A stretch of 64,000 nt of DNA from Gammaproteobacteria bacterium (lineage in GTDB: Bacteria > Pseudomonadota > Gammaproteobacteria > Burkholderiales > Burkholderiaceae_C), in assembly GCA_025359085.1 (NCBI GenBank), contig JANYHL010000082.1:1-64000 (forward strand), in the 5' to 3' direction. The notes beneath the pieces are model-generated. The model searched no databases. It was given only the letters and a program-made list of their open reading frames with translations, and was not told where the DNA came from. The translations under genes were made by a program, and so were the position numbers. Of this stretch, positions 10,592-18,825 are shown piece by piece (the stretch's first letter is position 1; every line of letters begins with the position of its first letter).

Positions 10592-13000
10592 CTAAGGCAG
10601 TGGCGTCAGCTTGGCCACGCTCAGCGCCAGCCACTTGACACCATGGCGCGGGAAGTTGATTTGGGCCCGGGCGTCATCCCCGGTGCCCTCCAGGGTTTGC
10701 ACCGTGCCTTCGCCAAATTTGGCGTGAAACACCTTCAGGCCGACGCGCAAACCATGTGCGGGAGTCGCTTTTTGCGTTGGCACCTGGGCCGCCGCGAATT
10801 TGGAATAATTTATATCAAATTGGCCTTTAGCCCCCGTGTATCCTTGGCTAGTAGCTCCTGAATAGATAGTACCGCCAGAGCGAGAGCCCTGACTTTTTGA
10901 TGTGATCCGCTTCAGCGCCGATTCTGGCAGCTCGTCAAAGAACCGGCTTGGCGGGTTGTAACGCGTCTGCCCATGCAACATGCGGGTTTGTGAATGACTC
11001 AGGTACAGCCGCTGGCGCGCGCGGGTGATGGCCACATACATCAGGCGCCGTTCTTCCTCCAAACCGTCGCGGTCGCTCATCGAGTTTTCGTGCGGGAACA
11101 GGCCTTCTTCAATGCCGGTGATAAAGACGCAGTCAAACTCCAGGCCTTTGCTGGAATGCACCGTCATGAGCTGGATCGCGTCTTGCCCGGCTTGCGCCTG
11201 GTTGTCGCCCGCTTCCAGCGCCGCGTGGGACAAAAATGCCGCCAGCGGCGACAGCGTCTCACCGGTCTCAAGATCGGGCGCGGGTTCGTCCAGCACGGGC
11301 TGATTGAGGTCCAGCCCTTGTGACGCGGGCGATTGGGTCAAGGCCTGGCCCTGATCGTCCACGGGCAAGTCCGCCGCCTCACGGCCAAAGTTTTCCAACG
11401 AGACAAAGCTCTCGGCCGCATTGACCAGCTCTTCCAGATTTTCCACCCGGTCCGCCCCTTCCCGGTCGGCCTTGTAATGGGTGATCAGCCCACTGTGCGC
11501 CAACACCCGCTCTACAATTTCACGCAAGGTCAGCTCCTGGGTCTGCTCGCGCAACACGTCTATGCCCGCCAGAAACGCGCCAATATTAGTACCCGCCTTG
11601 CCGCCCAGACCACTCACCGCGTCACTGAGCGAACAGCCGCTGGCACGCGCCACGTCCTGCAACTGCTCCAGGCTGCGCAGACCAATGCCGCGCGGCGGGA
11701 AATTCACCGCGCGCATGAAACTGGTGTCATCGCGCGGGTTCTCCAGAAGCCGCAGGTAAGCCAGCGCATTCTTGATTTCAGCGCGCTCAAAAAAGCGCAG
11801 CCCCCCATACACCTTGTACGGCACGCCCGCATTGAACAAGGCGGTTTCAATTACCCGGCTTTGCGCATTGCTGCGGTACAGCACGGCGATCTCTTTGCGA
11901 TCTGTGCCTTCACGCACCAGTTGCCGCATCTCGTCCACCATCCATTGCGCCTCGGCAAAATCACTGTTGGCCTCAAACACCCGCACCGGCTCGCCCGGGC
12001 CTTGCGCGGTGCGCAGGTTTTTGCCCAGCCGTTTTGTGTTGTGGCTGATGAGTTCGTTGGCCGAGTCCAGGATATTGCTGCCGCTGCGGTAGTTTTCCTC
12101 CAGCTTGATCTGGTGCTTGACTTTGAACTCGCGCACAAAGTCAGCCATATTGCCCACGCGCGCGCCGCGAAAGGCGTAGATGCTCTGGTCATCGTCGCCC
12201 ACCGCCAGCACACAGCCGCTCGGGTTGAAGCTGGCATCGTCGGCCGTGCTGTGCGCGCCGGTGCCCGCCAGCATCTTGATCCACGCATATTGCAGCTTGT
12301 TGGTGTCCTGAAACTCATCAATCAGGATGTGGCGAAAGCGGCGCTGGTAGTGCTCGCGAATGGGGTCGTTGTCGCGCAGCACTTCATAGCTGCGCAGCAT
12401 CAGCTCGCCAAAATCGACCACGCCTTCACGCTGGCACTGGTCTTCATACAGCTGGTAGATCTCAACCTTTTTACGGGTTTCCGCGTCGCGCAGTTCCACC
12501 CTATTCGGGCGCAGGCCCTCTTCCTTGCAGCCGCCAATGAACCACTGCATCTGCTTGACCGGATAGCGCTCATCGTCGAGCGTGAACTGCTTGTAAAGGC
12601 GCTTGATGCTTGACAGCTGATCCTGCGTATCGAGTATCTGAAAACTTTGCGGCAGATTGGCCAACTTGAAATGCGCGCGCAAGAAGCGATTGCACAAGCC
12701 ATGGAAGGTGCCAATCCACATGCCGCGCACATTCACCGGCAACATCGCTGACAGGCGCGTCATCATTTCCTTGGCGGCCTTGTTGGTGAAAGTCACTGCC
12801 AGCACGCCACCTGGCGTCACCTGCCCGGTTTGCAGCAACCAGGCAATGCGCGTGGTCAACACCCGTGTTTTGCCCGAACCGGCCCCGGCCAGAATCAGGG
12901 CATGCTCGGCCGGCAGCGTCACCGCCGCACGCTGCTCGGGGTTAAGGTGCTGCAGCAGTGGCGCATCCGGGGGGCTTTGTTGTGTAATTGCAGAAAACAT
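10592..13000 (-). CDS. UvrD/PcrA/Rep-type DNA helicase
   Basis: LNPEQRAAVT, ILAGAGSGKTRVLTTRI, LIDEFQDTN, VGDDDQSIYAFRGA, TVHSSKGLEFD motifs; start MFSAITQQ preferred to the longer ORF start. Confidence 0.94.
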   Translation of the reverse strand: MFSAITQQSPPDAPLLQHLNPEQRAAVTLPAEHALILAGAGSGKTRVLTTRIAWLLQTGQVTPGGVLAVTFTNKAAKEMMTRLSAMLPVNVRGMWIGTFHGLCNRFLRAHFKLANLPQSFQILDTQDQLSSIKRLYKQFTLDDERYPVKQMQWFIGGCKEEGLRPNRVELRDAETRKKVEIYQLYEDQCQREGVVDFGELMLRSYEVLRDNDPIREHYQRRFRHILIDEFQDTNKLQYAWIKMLAGTGAHSTADDASFNPSGCVLAVGDDDQSIYAFRGARVGNMADFVREFKVKHQIKLEENYRSGSNILDSANELISHNTKRLGKNLRTAQGPGEPVRVFEANSDFAEAQWMVDEMRQLVREGTDRKEIAVLYRSNAQSRVIETALFNAGVPYKVYGGLRFFERAEIKNALAYLRLLENPRDDTSFMRAVNFPPRGIGLRSLEQLQDVARASGCSLSDAVSGLGGKAGTNIGAFLAGIDVLREQTQELTLREIVERVLAHSGLITHYKADREGADRVENLEELVNAAESFVSLENFGREAADLPVDDQGQALTQSPASQGLDLNQPVLDEPAPDLETGETLSPLAAFLSHAALEAGDNQAQAGQDAIQLMTVHSSKGLEFDCVFITGIEEGLFPHENSMSDRDGLEEERRLMYVAITRARQRLYLSHSQTRMLHGQTRYNPPSRFFDELPESALKRITSKSQGSRSGGTIYSGATSQGYTGAKGQFDINYSKFAAAQVPTQKATPAHGLRVGLKVFHAKFGEGTVQTLEGTGDDARAQINFPRHGVKWLALSVAKLTPLP
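10810..10870 (+). repeat. Dispersed repeat family 1, copy B (inside uvrD-type gene)
   Basis: tatatcaaattggcctttagcccccgtgtatccttggctagtagctcctgaatagatagt. Confidence 0.75.
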
Positions 13001-13024
13001 CGCTCGATTGTAGAAAGCTGCCCG

Positions 13025-13753
13025 ATGACGACACCTCCCCTGAGCAACCGCGCCTGGACCTGGGTTCTGGCGGCCCTGTTGCCAGTCAGCCCGCTGGCGC
13101 ACAGCCAGTCGGTCTGCAGCAGTGACGCTCAAGCCACACCCAAGGTGCTGTTTGAGCGCTTCATCAACGCCGATTGCGAGGCATGCTGGCGCAACCCCGC
13201 CACCACGGTGGCACCGCACGGCGCGCTGGCCCTGGACTGGATCGTGCCGGGCCGTCAGGGCGACGAGGCCGCACTGGCTGGCGCCGCCAGCCGCGACGCG
13301 CTGATGCGGTTGAACGCGCTCCAACGTGACCGCCCCGAGGCCCTGGGCACCGAAGAAACCAAGGTGCAGGGATGGCCTGGCGCGGTCTTGCGGGTGGCCC
13401 ATGGACCGGCGCTGGGCGGCTATGTGGGCGCCGCCATTGAGCTGAGCTTGCCACCCCATCAAGCGCCCGACACCCCGCTGCGAGCCTGGCTGGTGCTGGT
13501 GGAAACGCTGCCGGTTGGCTTCGAGGGTTCGCCCGTACCACGAAATCTGGTCAGAAATGTGTTTCAGCCCGCATGGAACATGCGTGATGCGCTATTAAAT
13601 TCAGAGCAATTTAGTTTCAAGGAAATCAGATCGATGAACATTCCTGACGGGGCAAAGTTCGAGCGCTTGCGGGTGGTCGGCTGGGTGCAGGATGCCGCGG
13701 GCCGCGTGACCCTGGCGGCCGAGTCCGCCTGCCGGGACGAAGACCCCCACTAG
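13025..13753 (+). CDS. Hypothetical secreted protein
   Basis: N-terminal signal-peptide-like MTTPPLSNRAWTWVLAALLPVSPLAHS; Cys-containing mature region; terminator-like hairpin follows. Confidence 0.65.
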   Translation: MTTPPLSNRAWTWVLAALLPVSPLAHSQSVCSSDAQATPKVLFERFINADCEACWRNPATTVAPHGALALDWIVPGRQGDEAALAGAASRDALMRLNALQRDRPEALGTEETKVQGWPGAVLRVAHGPALGGYVGAAIELSLPPHQAPDTPLRAWLVLVETLPVGFEGSPVPRNLVRNVFQPAWNMRDALLNSEQFSFKEIRSMNIPDGAKFERLRVVGWVQDAAGRVTLAAESACRDEDPH

Positions 13754-13783
13754 CGTGGCCGCGCAACTGCCGTAGAATCAAGC

Positions 13784-13815
13784 ACCGGGCCCAAGCAATT
13801 GCGGCCCGGTTTTTT
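13784..13815 (+). terminator. Rho-independent terminator
   Basis: ACCGGGCC ...loop... GGCCCGGT followed by TTTTTTG. Confidence 0.75.
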
Positions 13816-13885
13816 GTTTCTGCCCTGCTGGCCAGTGCGCGTCAACAAAACCCGGGTCCAGTCCAAGCGCCCATCCTTGATGAAT

Positions 13886-13928
13886 GGGGACAGAAACAAG
13901 CTCGTTTCGCGTAGCGGCGGTCTGTCCC
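13886..13928. repeat. Palindromic repeat family 3, copy 1 (GGGGACAGA...TCTGTCCC)
   Basis: Inverted arms GGGACAGA/TCTGTCCC around an internal CGCGTAGCGGCGG; related copy at 18660. Confidence 0.6.
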
Positions 13929-13970
13929 ACAAAATCACGATCAACCGGTTGGACACAGGAGCTTGGGACC

Positions 13971-14948
13971 ATGGAAATTTTTGACTACGACAACATCTTG
14001 TTATTGCCACGCAAATGCCACGTGGAGAGCCGCTCTGAATGCGATGCCAGTGTGGCGCTGGGCGGGCAACGCTTTCGCATCCCGGTGGTTCCCGCCAACA
14101 TGAAGACGGTGGTGGATGAATCCATTTGCGTCTGGCTGGCGCAAAGCGGCTACTTTTACGTGATGCATCGTTTTGATCTGGACAACGTGCAGTTCGTCAA
14201 GGACATGAAGGCGCGCGGCTTGTATGCATCGATCTCACTGGGCGTCAAAAAGCCGGACTACGACACGGTGGACCAGTTGCTGGCACTGGGCCTGGTGCCT
14301 GAATACATCACGATCGACATCGCTCATGGCCATGCCGAAAGCGTCAAAAACATGATCGGCTATCTGAAGGAAAAAATGCCGGCTACCTTCGTCATTGCCG
14401 GCAACGTGGCTACGCCCGAGGCCGTGATTGACCTTGAAAACTGGGGCGCCGACGCCACCAAGGTCGGCATTGGACCGGGCAAGGTCTGCATCACCAAACT
14501 CAAGACTGGCTTTGGCACGGGGGGCTGGCAACTGAGCGCCGTCAAATGGTGTGCCCGCGTGGCGACCAAACCGATCATTGCCGACGGCGGCATCCACGAG
14601 CACGGCGACATTGCCAAATCGATCCGCTTTGGCGCCACCATGGTGATGATCGGCTCCATGCTGGCGGGCCACGAAGAGAGCCCAGGCAAGTCCGTCGAAG
14701 TGGACGGCAAGCTGTACAAAGAGTATTACGGTTCCGCCAGCGACTTCAACAAAGGCGAATACAAGCACGTGGAAGGCAAGCGTATTCTGGAACCCGTCAA
14801 AGGCAAGCTCGCCGATACCCTGATCGAGATGGAGCAAGACGTGCAAAGCTCCATCAGTTACTCGGGGGGCAAAAAACTGATGGACATCCGCAAGGTCAAT
14901 TACGTGACGCTGGGTGGCGACAACGCGGGTGAGCATTTGCTGATGTAG
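13971..14948 (+). CDS. guaC: GMP reductase
   Basis: [87 protein letters not shown]. Confidence 0.93.
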   Translation: MEIFDYDNILLLPRKCHVESRSECDASVALGGQRFRIPVVPANMKTVVDESICVWLAQSGYFYVMHRFDLDNVQFVKDMKARGLYASISLGVKKPDYDTVDQLLALGLVPEYITIDIAHGHAESVKNMIGYLKEKMPATFVIAGNVATPEAVIDLENWGADATKVGIGPGKVCITKLKTGFGTGGWQLSAVKWCARVATKPIIADGGIHEHGDIAKSIRFGATMVMIGSMLAGHEESPGKSVEVDGKLYKEYYGSASDFNKGEYKHVEGKRILEPVKGKLADTLIEMEQDVQSSISYSGGKKLMDIRKVNYVTLGGDNAGEHLLM

Positions 14949-15302
14949 ATGACAGTGCTCATCTTGGGCATCTCCATCGGCGCGGTGGCGGAGACCTTGC
15001 TGTTGTGCGAAAAGGGCAGCTCATTGTCCTGCCCGCGGCGAAAAATTAGGCTCCGACGCCCGCGTGGCCCACCTGTTTGAGAAGCTTGACAGCGACGGCA
15101 TCGAGCGCGGTCGGGGCGAGACCTGGACCCTCGCTTTGTTCGTTGAATTGGTCCGCCGCAACGGGATCAACGGGGTAAAAGACTGCTATGATCGCGGCCT
15201 GTTCGAGAGGACTGACGTCGCCAGGGAAATACCGCATGGACCATGCATGAGACAGCGGATGAAAACCTCTTTTCCCCGGCCATGGCATAGTTTTGATCAA
15301 AT

Positions 15303-15378
15303 GGGAACTTAGCTCAGTTGGTAGAGCAGCGGACTCTTAATCCGTAGGTCGAGAGTTCGAATCTCTCAGTTCCCACCA
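15303..15378 (+). tRNA. tRNA-Lys (anticodon CTT)
   Basis: GGGAACTTAGCTCAGTTGGTAGAGCAGCGGACTCTTAATCCGTAGGTCGAGAGTTCGAATCTCTCAGTTCCCACCA; complete cloverleaf, encoded CCA. Confidence 0.97.
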
Positions 15379-15379
15379 C
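15334..15379 (+). repeat. att-like direct repeat, left copy (within tRNA-Lys)
   Basis: CTCTTAATCCGTAGGTCGAGAGTTCGAATCTCTCAGTTCCCACCAC identical to 16464..16509. Confidence 0.93.
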
Positions 15380-15545
15380 AAAAATCCATACAAATCAATG
15401 ACTTACAAGAAATTGCGAGTCTTTTTTTTCGTCCAAAACCGAGCGTTTTGATTATTTGCTGCAATTTTGCTGCACTTGGCGCGAAGTAGATCCGTGAATT
15501 TGCCTATACCCCCGATGGTCCAAAGCAGTAGTTGATCCACTACGA

Positions 15546-15992
15546 GTGGCATGCGTAACCGCGCAGCAGCAAGTTTTCAAATGCAAAGATGCCAAAGGAA
15601 AAATCGAGTTTACCGACTACCCCTGTGGGGGATCAAGAACGGGAGGACCAATTCCGGTTCAGGTGAATTCCCTCGACTTTTCGGCCGGTAGAGAGCTCCA
15701 ACTTCGCAGGGAAAACGAGCAGTTGAAAGAACAGTTGCGAAACCAGCAAAGAAGCGAGCCTTCAAACGGCATGGCGCCCCAACGAACGCAACCAGATTTA
15801 CAGAGTCAGCGAATCGACGGCATTGCTTGTGAGAAAGCCAAGCGCGACTATGAAGTCACAGCGAGTTCGACGGCAAATAGCCGCGCTATCGTGCGATCGA
15901 AGAGATCCATGATGTACGGCACTTGCGGCATGAAAGAGCCAGACGAGAACACGGTCAACATTGACACCAGGGTCAATACTTTTATTCGCTAG
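15546..15992 (+). CDS. DUF4124-like domain protein
   Basis: QQVFKCKDAKGKIEFTDYPCGG pattern typical of DUF4124; lies inside the att-flanked segment; exact start uncertain. Confidence 0.65.
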   Translation: MACVTAQQQVFKCKDAKGKIEFTDYPCGGSRTGGPIPVQVNSLDFSAGRELQLRRENEQLKEQLRNQQRSEPSNGMAPQRTQPDLQSQRIDGIACEKAKRDYEVTASSTANSRAIVRSKRSMMYGTCGMKEPDENTVNIDTRVNTFIR

Positions 15993-16027
15993 CGTTGTTT
16001 CAAATTTCTTAGCGTAAAGAGGAATCT

Positions 16028-16348
16028 ATGACATTCACCGACTCAATTCGTACTTGCTTCGCGAAATACGCCGACTTCAATGGCTGCGCCATAAGGTCTG
16101 AATTTTGGTGGTGGGTCCTGTTCAATCTTGTTGCAAATATTGCGCTAGGCGTTGTAAGCGACAAGCTTTCCGCAGCCTTCACCATCGCAACATTGCTACC
16201 GTATATCGCGGTGACTGCGAGGCGACTCCACGACACAGATCGAAGCGGTTGGCTGCAACTCTTAGGATTCATTCCAATTATTGGGTGGGTGCTGCTAATT
16301 TACTGGTGCTCGCAGGAGGGCAAGAGTCCAAATCGCTTTGTTCAGTGA
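16028..16348 (+). CDS. DUF805 family membrane protein
   Basis: RSEFWWWVLFNLVANIAL...ARRLHDTDRSGWLQLLGFIPIIGWVLLIYWCSQEGK. Confidence 0.85.
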   Translation: MTFTDSIRTCFAKYADFNGCAIRSEFWWWVLFNLVANIALGVVSDKLSAAFTIATLLPYIAVTARRLHDTDRSGWLQLLGFIPIIGWVLLIYWCSQEGKSPNRFVQ

Positions 16349-16382
16349 CTGCAAAGGCGTGACTGCAAAGGCGTGACTGCAA
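16345..16382 (+). repeat. Short tandem repeat, unit GTGACTGCAAAGGC (2 full copies plus partial)
   Basis: gtgactgcaaaggc gtgactgcaaaggc gtgactgcaa; overlaps the stop codon of the DUF805 ORF. Confidence 0.85.
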
Positions 16383-16463
16383 CGTGACAATCTTGACGAG
16401 TCCTAACGAAACGTGACGAGCGAAGACGAGCCTAAGTCATTGATAAACAAGGGTTTTACCCAT

Positions 16464-16509
16464 CTCTTAATCCGTAGGTCGAGAGTTCGAATCTCTCAGT
16501 TCCCACCAC
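16464..16509 (+). repeat. att-like direct repeat, right copy (tRNA-Lys 3' fragment)
   Basis: 46-bp exact duplicate of 15334..15379 without the 5' half of the tRNA. Confidence 0.93.
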
Positions 16510-16543
16510 TCGCATTTGAGAAAGTCCCGTGCCAACGCCGGGA

Positions 16544-17722
16544 TCAGGCGCCTAGAAACTCACCGACCGGCTTCAGATCATCAATTCGGTCGCAGACAGC
16601 CTTGATGATCACCAGAATCGGCACCCCTAGCAAAAGTCCCCAAATGCCCCAGAGCCAGCCCCAGGCCAGCACCCCGACAAAAATTGCAACCGGATTCATC
16701 TTGTTGGTGCGACTGGTCAGCCAAGGGGTCAGCAGAAAAGCCTCAATCGCATGAATCACCAATGAAATCCCGCTCACCATGGCGGCCATCTCCAGCGTGC
16801 CGAACTGCAGAAAGCTCACCAGCGCTGAACCCGTCGCGATGACAACGCTACCGACATAAGGAACCAGATCGAGCACACCTGCGGCTACGCCCCAGACCGC
16901 CGCGTGCTCCAGACCGAGTGCCCAGAAGCTCAACCAAGTGGCCAATCCCACCAGGACGCTGGTGAACAACTGGACCAGCATGTAGCGTTGGATCTGGTCG
17001 TAAATTTGATTGAGCGCCTGCAACGTGATTTTTTTCCGGCTCAGCGTAGGCCCGGTAAGTTTGATCAGTTTGCGCCGGAAGCTGTCACCCGAAGCCATCA
17101 GAAAGAAAGTAATTAGCGCCACCATCCCGATCTGGCCCAGCATCCCCAGCAGTCCCATGGTGCCGCTCCACAAATGGTCCTTGATGTCGAACCTCGGCTT
17201 TTCAATCTGCACCCGTTGGACGCTCCGGTTCACCGGTGCGGCCTGGGTCGACTCATCGGCCGCTTGTTCGATTTGAGCGGCCGCCCTTTGCACTGTGGTT
17301 AGCGTGTTGTTCGGCCTGCCCGACTGGGATCGAACTGAATCGTGCAGTTTTTGCGCGGCCGCGGGGAGCAATTCGACCAGTTTGCTCGCGTCATCGCTCA
17401 AAGAATACGCGCCTGCTCCGAGGCCACTGAGAATGCCCAGTATCAGCACGGCTGCGCTCAATGCCCGGGGAATCCGGCGCAACTGCAGCCAGTCCACCAC
17501 CGGTGACAGTGCATAACTGAAAAGCAAGCCGACCATCACTGGAATAAAAACTGCGCTAGCCCAGCGCAACACAAAAACGCTGGCCAGCGTGGCCAGCACC
17601 ACCAGCGAAACGCTGCGCACATCTACCGGCATGTGCAGTAACACACGGGCGGGCTCGACCGGCTCCATGGTTCCTGTCTCTGGTTCTTCGAGGTTTGGCC
17701 GCGCTAAGGTTGAATTCGTCAC
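16544..17722 (-). CDS. AI-2E family transporter / PerM-like permease
   Basis: 392 aa polytopic protein; VGVLAWGWLWGIWGLLLGVPILVIIKAVCDRI C-terminal signature. Confidence 0.85.
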   Translation of the reverse strand: MTNSTLARPNLEEPETGTMEPVEPARVLLHMPVDVRSVSLVVLATLASVFVLRWASAVFIPVMVGLLFSYALSPVVDWLQLRRIPRALSAAVLILGILSGLGAGAYSLSDDASKLVELLPAAAQKLHDSVRSQSGRPNNTLTTVQRAAAQIEQAADESTQAAPVNRSVQRVQIEKPRFDIKDHLWSGTMGLLGMLGQIGMVALITFFLMASGDSFRRKLIKLTGPTLSRKKITLQALNQIYDQIQRYMLVQLFTSVLVGLATWLSFWALGLEHAAVWGVAAGVLDLVPYVGSVVIATGSALVSFLQFGTLEMAAMVSGISLVIHAIEAFLLTPWLTSRTNKMNPVAIFVGVLAWGWLWGIWGLLLGVPILVIIKAVCDRIDDLKPVGEFLGA

Positions 17723-17889
17723 TGCTAACTCCTGGTTGCTACCGAGTGTGCGCGATCTCTAGAGCAGGTAGTTGAAAAACTTGCGGTAGGCATCGACGCT
17801 TTGGCGCGAATCATGTCAAATATTCTTCATCGGCACTTTTTCGCCATGTCAGAGGTAGCAGCGCCGAGTCAGGATAACTTGCAAAAATT

Positions 17890-17948
17890 ATAGTCATTTT
17901 TGCCGCTAGCCCTTTTTCAATAAGGGCAGTATGCTATTAAATTAGTAG
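17890..17948 (+). repeat. Dispersed repeat family 1, copy C
   Basis: tagtcatttttgccgctagccctttttcaataagggcagtatgctattaaattagtag. Confidence 0.65.
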
Positions 17949-18127
17949 TGTCATTGCGATCAGCCTGAGGGAACTCCGACTTGCCCCAGATGAGCATCGC
18001 GACCAGCGCGACCCTCCGTGCCACACTCGCCAACACCACACCCAGATGGCGCGACCTCGACGCTTGCGCCGTGGCCGACGCTCATAATGAGAAACTGCAA
18101 AACCCCTGCTCACACCGGAAAAGCGCC

Positions 18128-18643
18128 ATGAATCAAAATCCCAAGAGTCGCACCACGCTGCTGGCAAGCACCGCCACAAGTGTGGCCGCCATCATGGCGA
18201 GCTGCACATCCAACACGGGACTGGTACCGCCAATGCAAACGCCTGCGCCTGGGGCGTCGCCACCGGTTGCCAGCCGCCCTGCCGCGCCCACCTTGCCCGC
18301 CGTTTCTGGCGCCACCAGTCCCCGGGCCTATCGTCGCGATGCGGCCACTCACATTTATGGAAAAAATGCCGAGCGCGTATTTCAGGGCCCGTTGCCGCCC
18401 TTGCTATACGCCATCGGCGTGCTGGAAGTTGAGGTCGATGGCCAAGGCCGGGTCACCGGCACCCACTGGCTGCGCCCGCCCAAGCATGCGCCTGAAGTGA
18501 TCGCCGAGATCGAGCGAACGGTCCACCAGGCTGCGCCCTTTCCGACCCCCGTTCGCCTGGGCCGCGTGACTTACACCGACACCTGGCTCTGGGACAAAAG
18601 CGGCCGCTTTCAGCTCGACACCCTGACCGAGGGTCAACTCTAA
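18128..18643 (+). CDS. Hypothetical lipoprotein-like periplasmic protein with TonB-C-like C-terminus
   Basis: MNQNPKSRTTLLASTATSVAAIMASCTS; YAIGVLEVEVDGQGRVTGTHWLRPP. Confidence 0.6.
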   Translation: MNQNPKSRTTLLASTATSVAAIMASCTSNTGLVPPMQTPAPGASPPVASRPAAPTLPAVSGATSPRAYRRDAATHIYGKNAERVFQGPLPPLLYAIGVLEVEVDGQGRVTGTHWLRPPKHAPEVIAEIERTVHQAAPFPTPVRLGRVTYTDTWLWDKSGRFQLDTLTEGQL

Positions 18644-18659
18644 AAACTCCCAACTTTGC

Positions 18660-18699
18660 GGGACAGACCGCAGCTACGCGCAGCGAGCGAGCTCTGTCT
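18660..18699. repeat. Palindromic repeat family 3, copy 2 (GGGACAGACCGC.GCTACGCG...TCTGTC)
   Basis: Shares GGGACAGACCGC(A/C)GCTACGCG with the reverse complement of 13886..13928. Confidence 0.55.
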
Positions 18700-18825
18700 T
18701 CAACTATTCCCACTGATTTCCTGCGCGCGATCAAAGGAGTAGCGCACGCTTTGGGAAACGTGCCAGTTTCGGATTAGGATGTTGATTGAGCGTTGAGCTC
18801 ATGCTGATCAAAACAGGAAAATAAC

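Noticed and set aside
11333-12613. 426-aa plus-strand ORF opposite the uvrD-type helicase gene
   Set aside because: Shadow ORF; helicase motifs on the minus strand are decisive.
13583-13625. Further copy of dispersed repeat family 1 (gctattaaattcagagcaatttag)
   Set aside because: Only the GCTATTAAATT part matches; too short to distinguish from chance.
15303-16509. Prophage at tRNA-Lys
   Set aside because: The att-like repeats are real, but only 1.1 kb lies between them and there are no phage structural, lysis or integrase genes.
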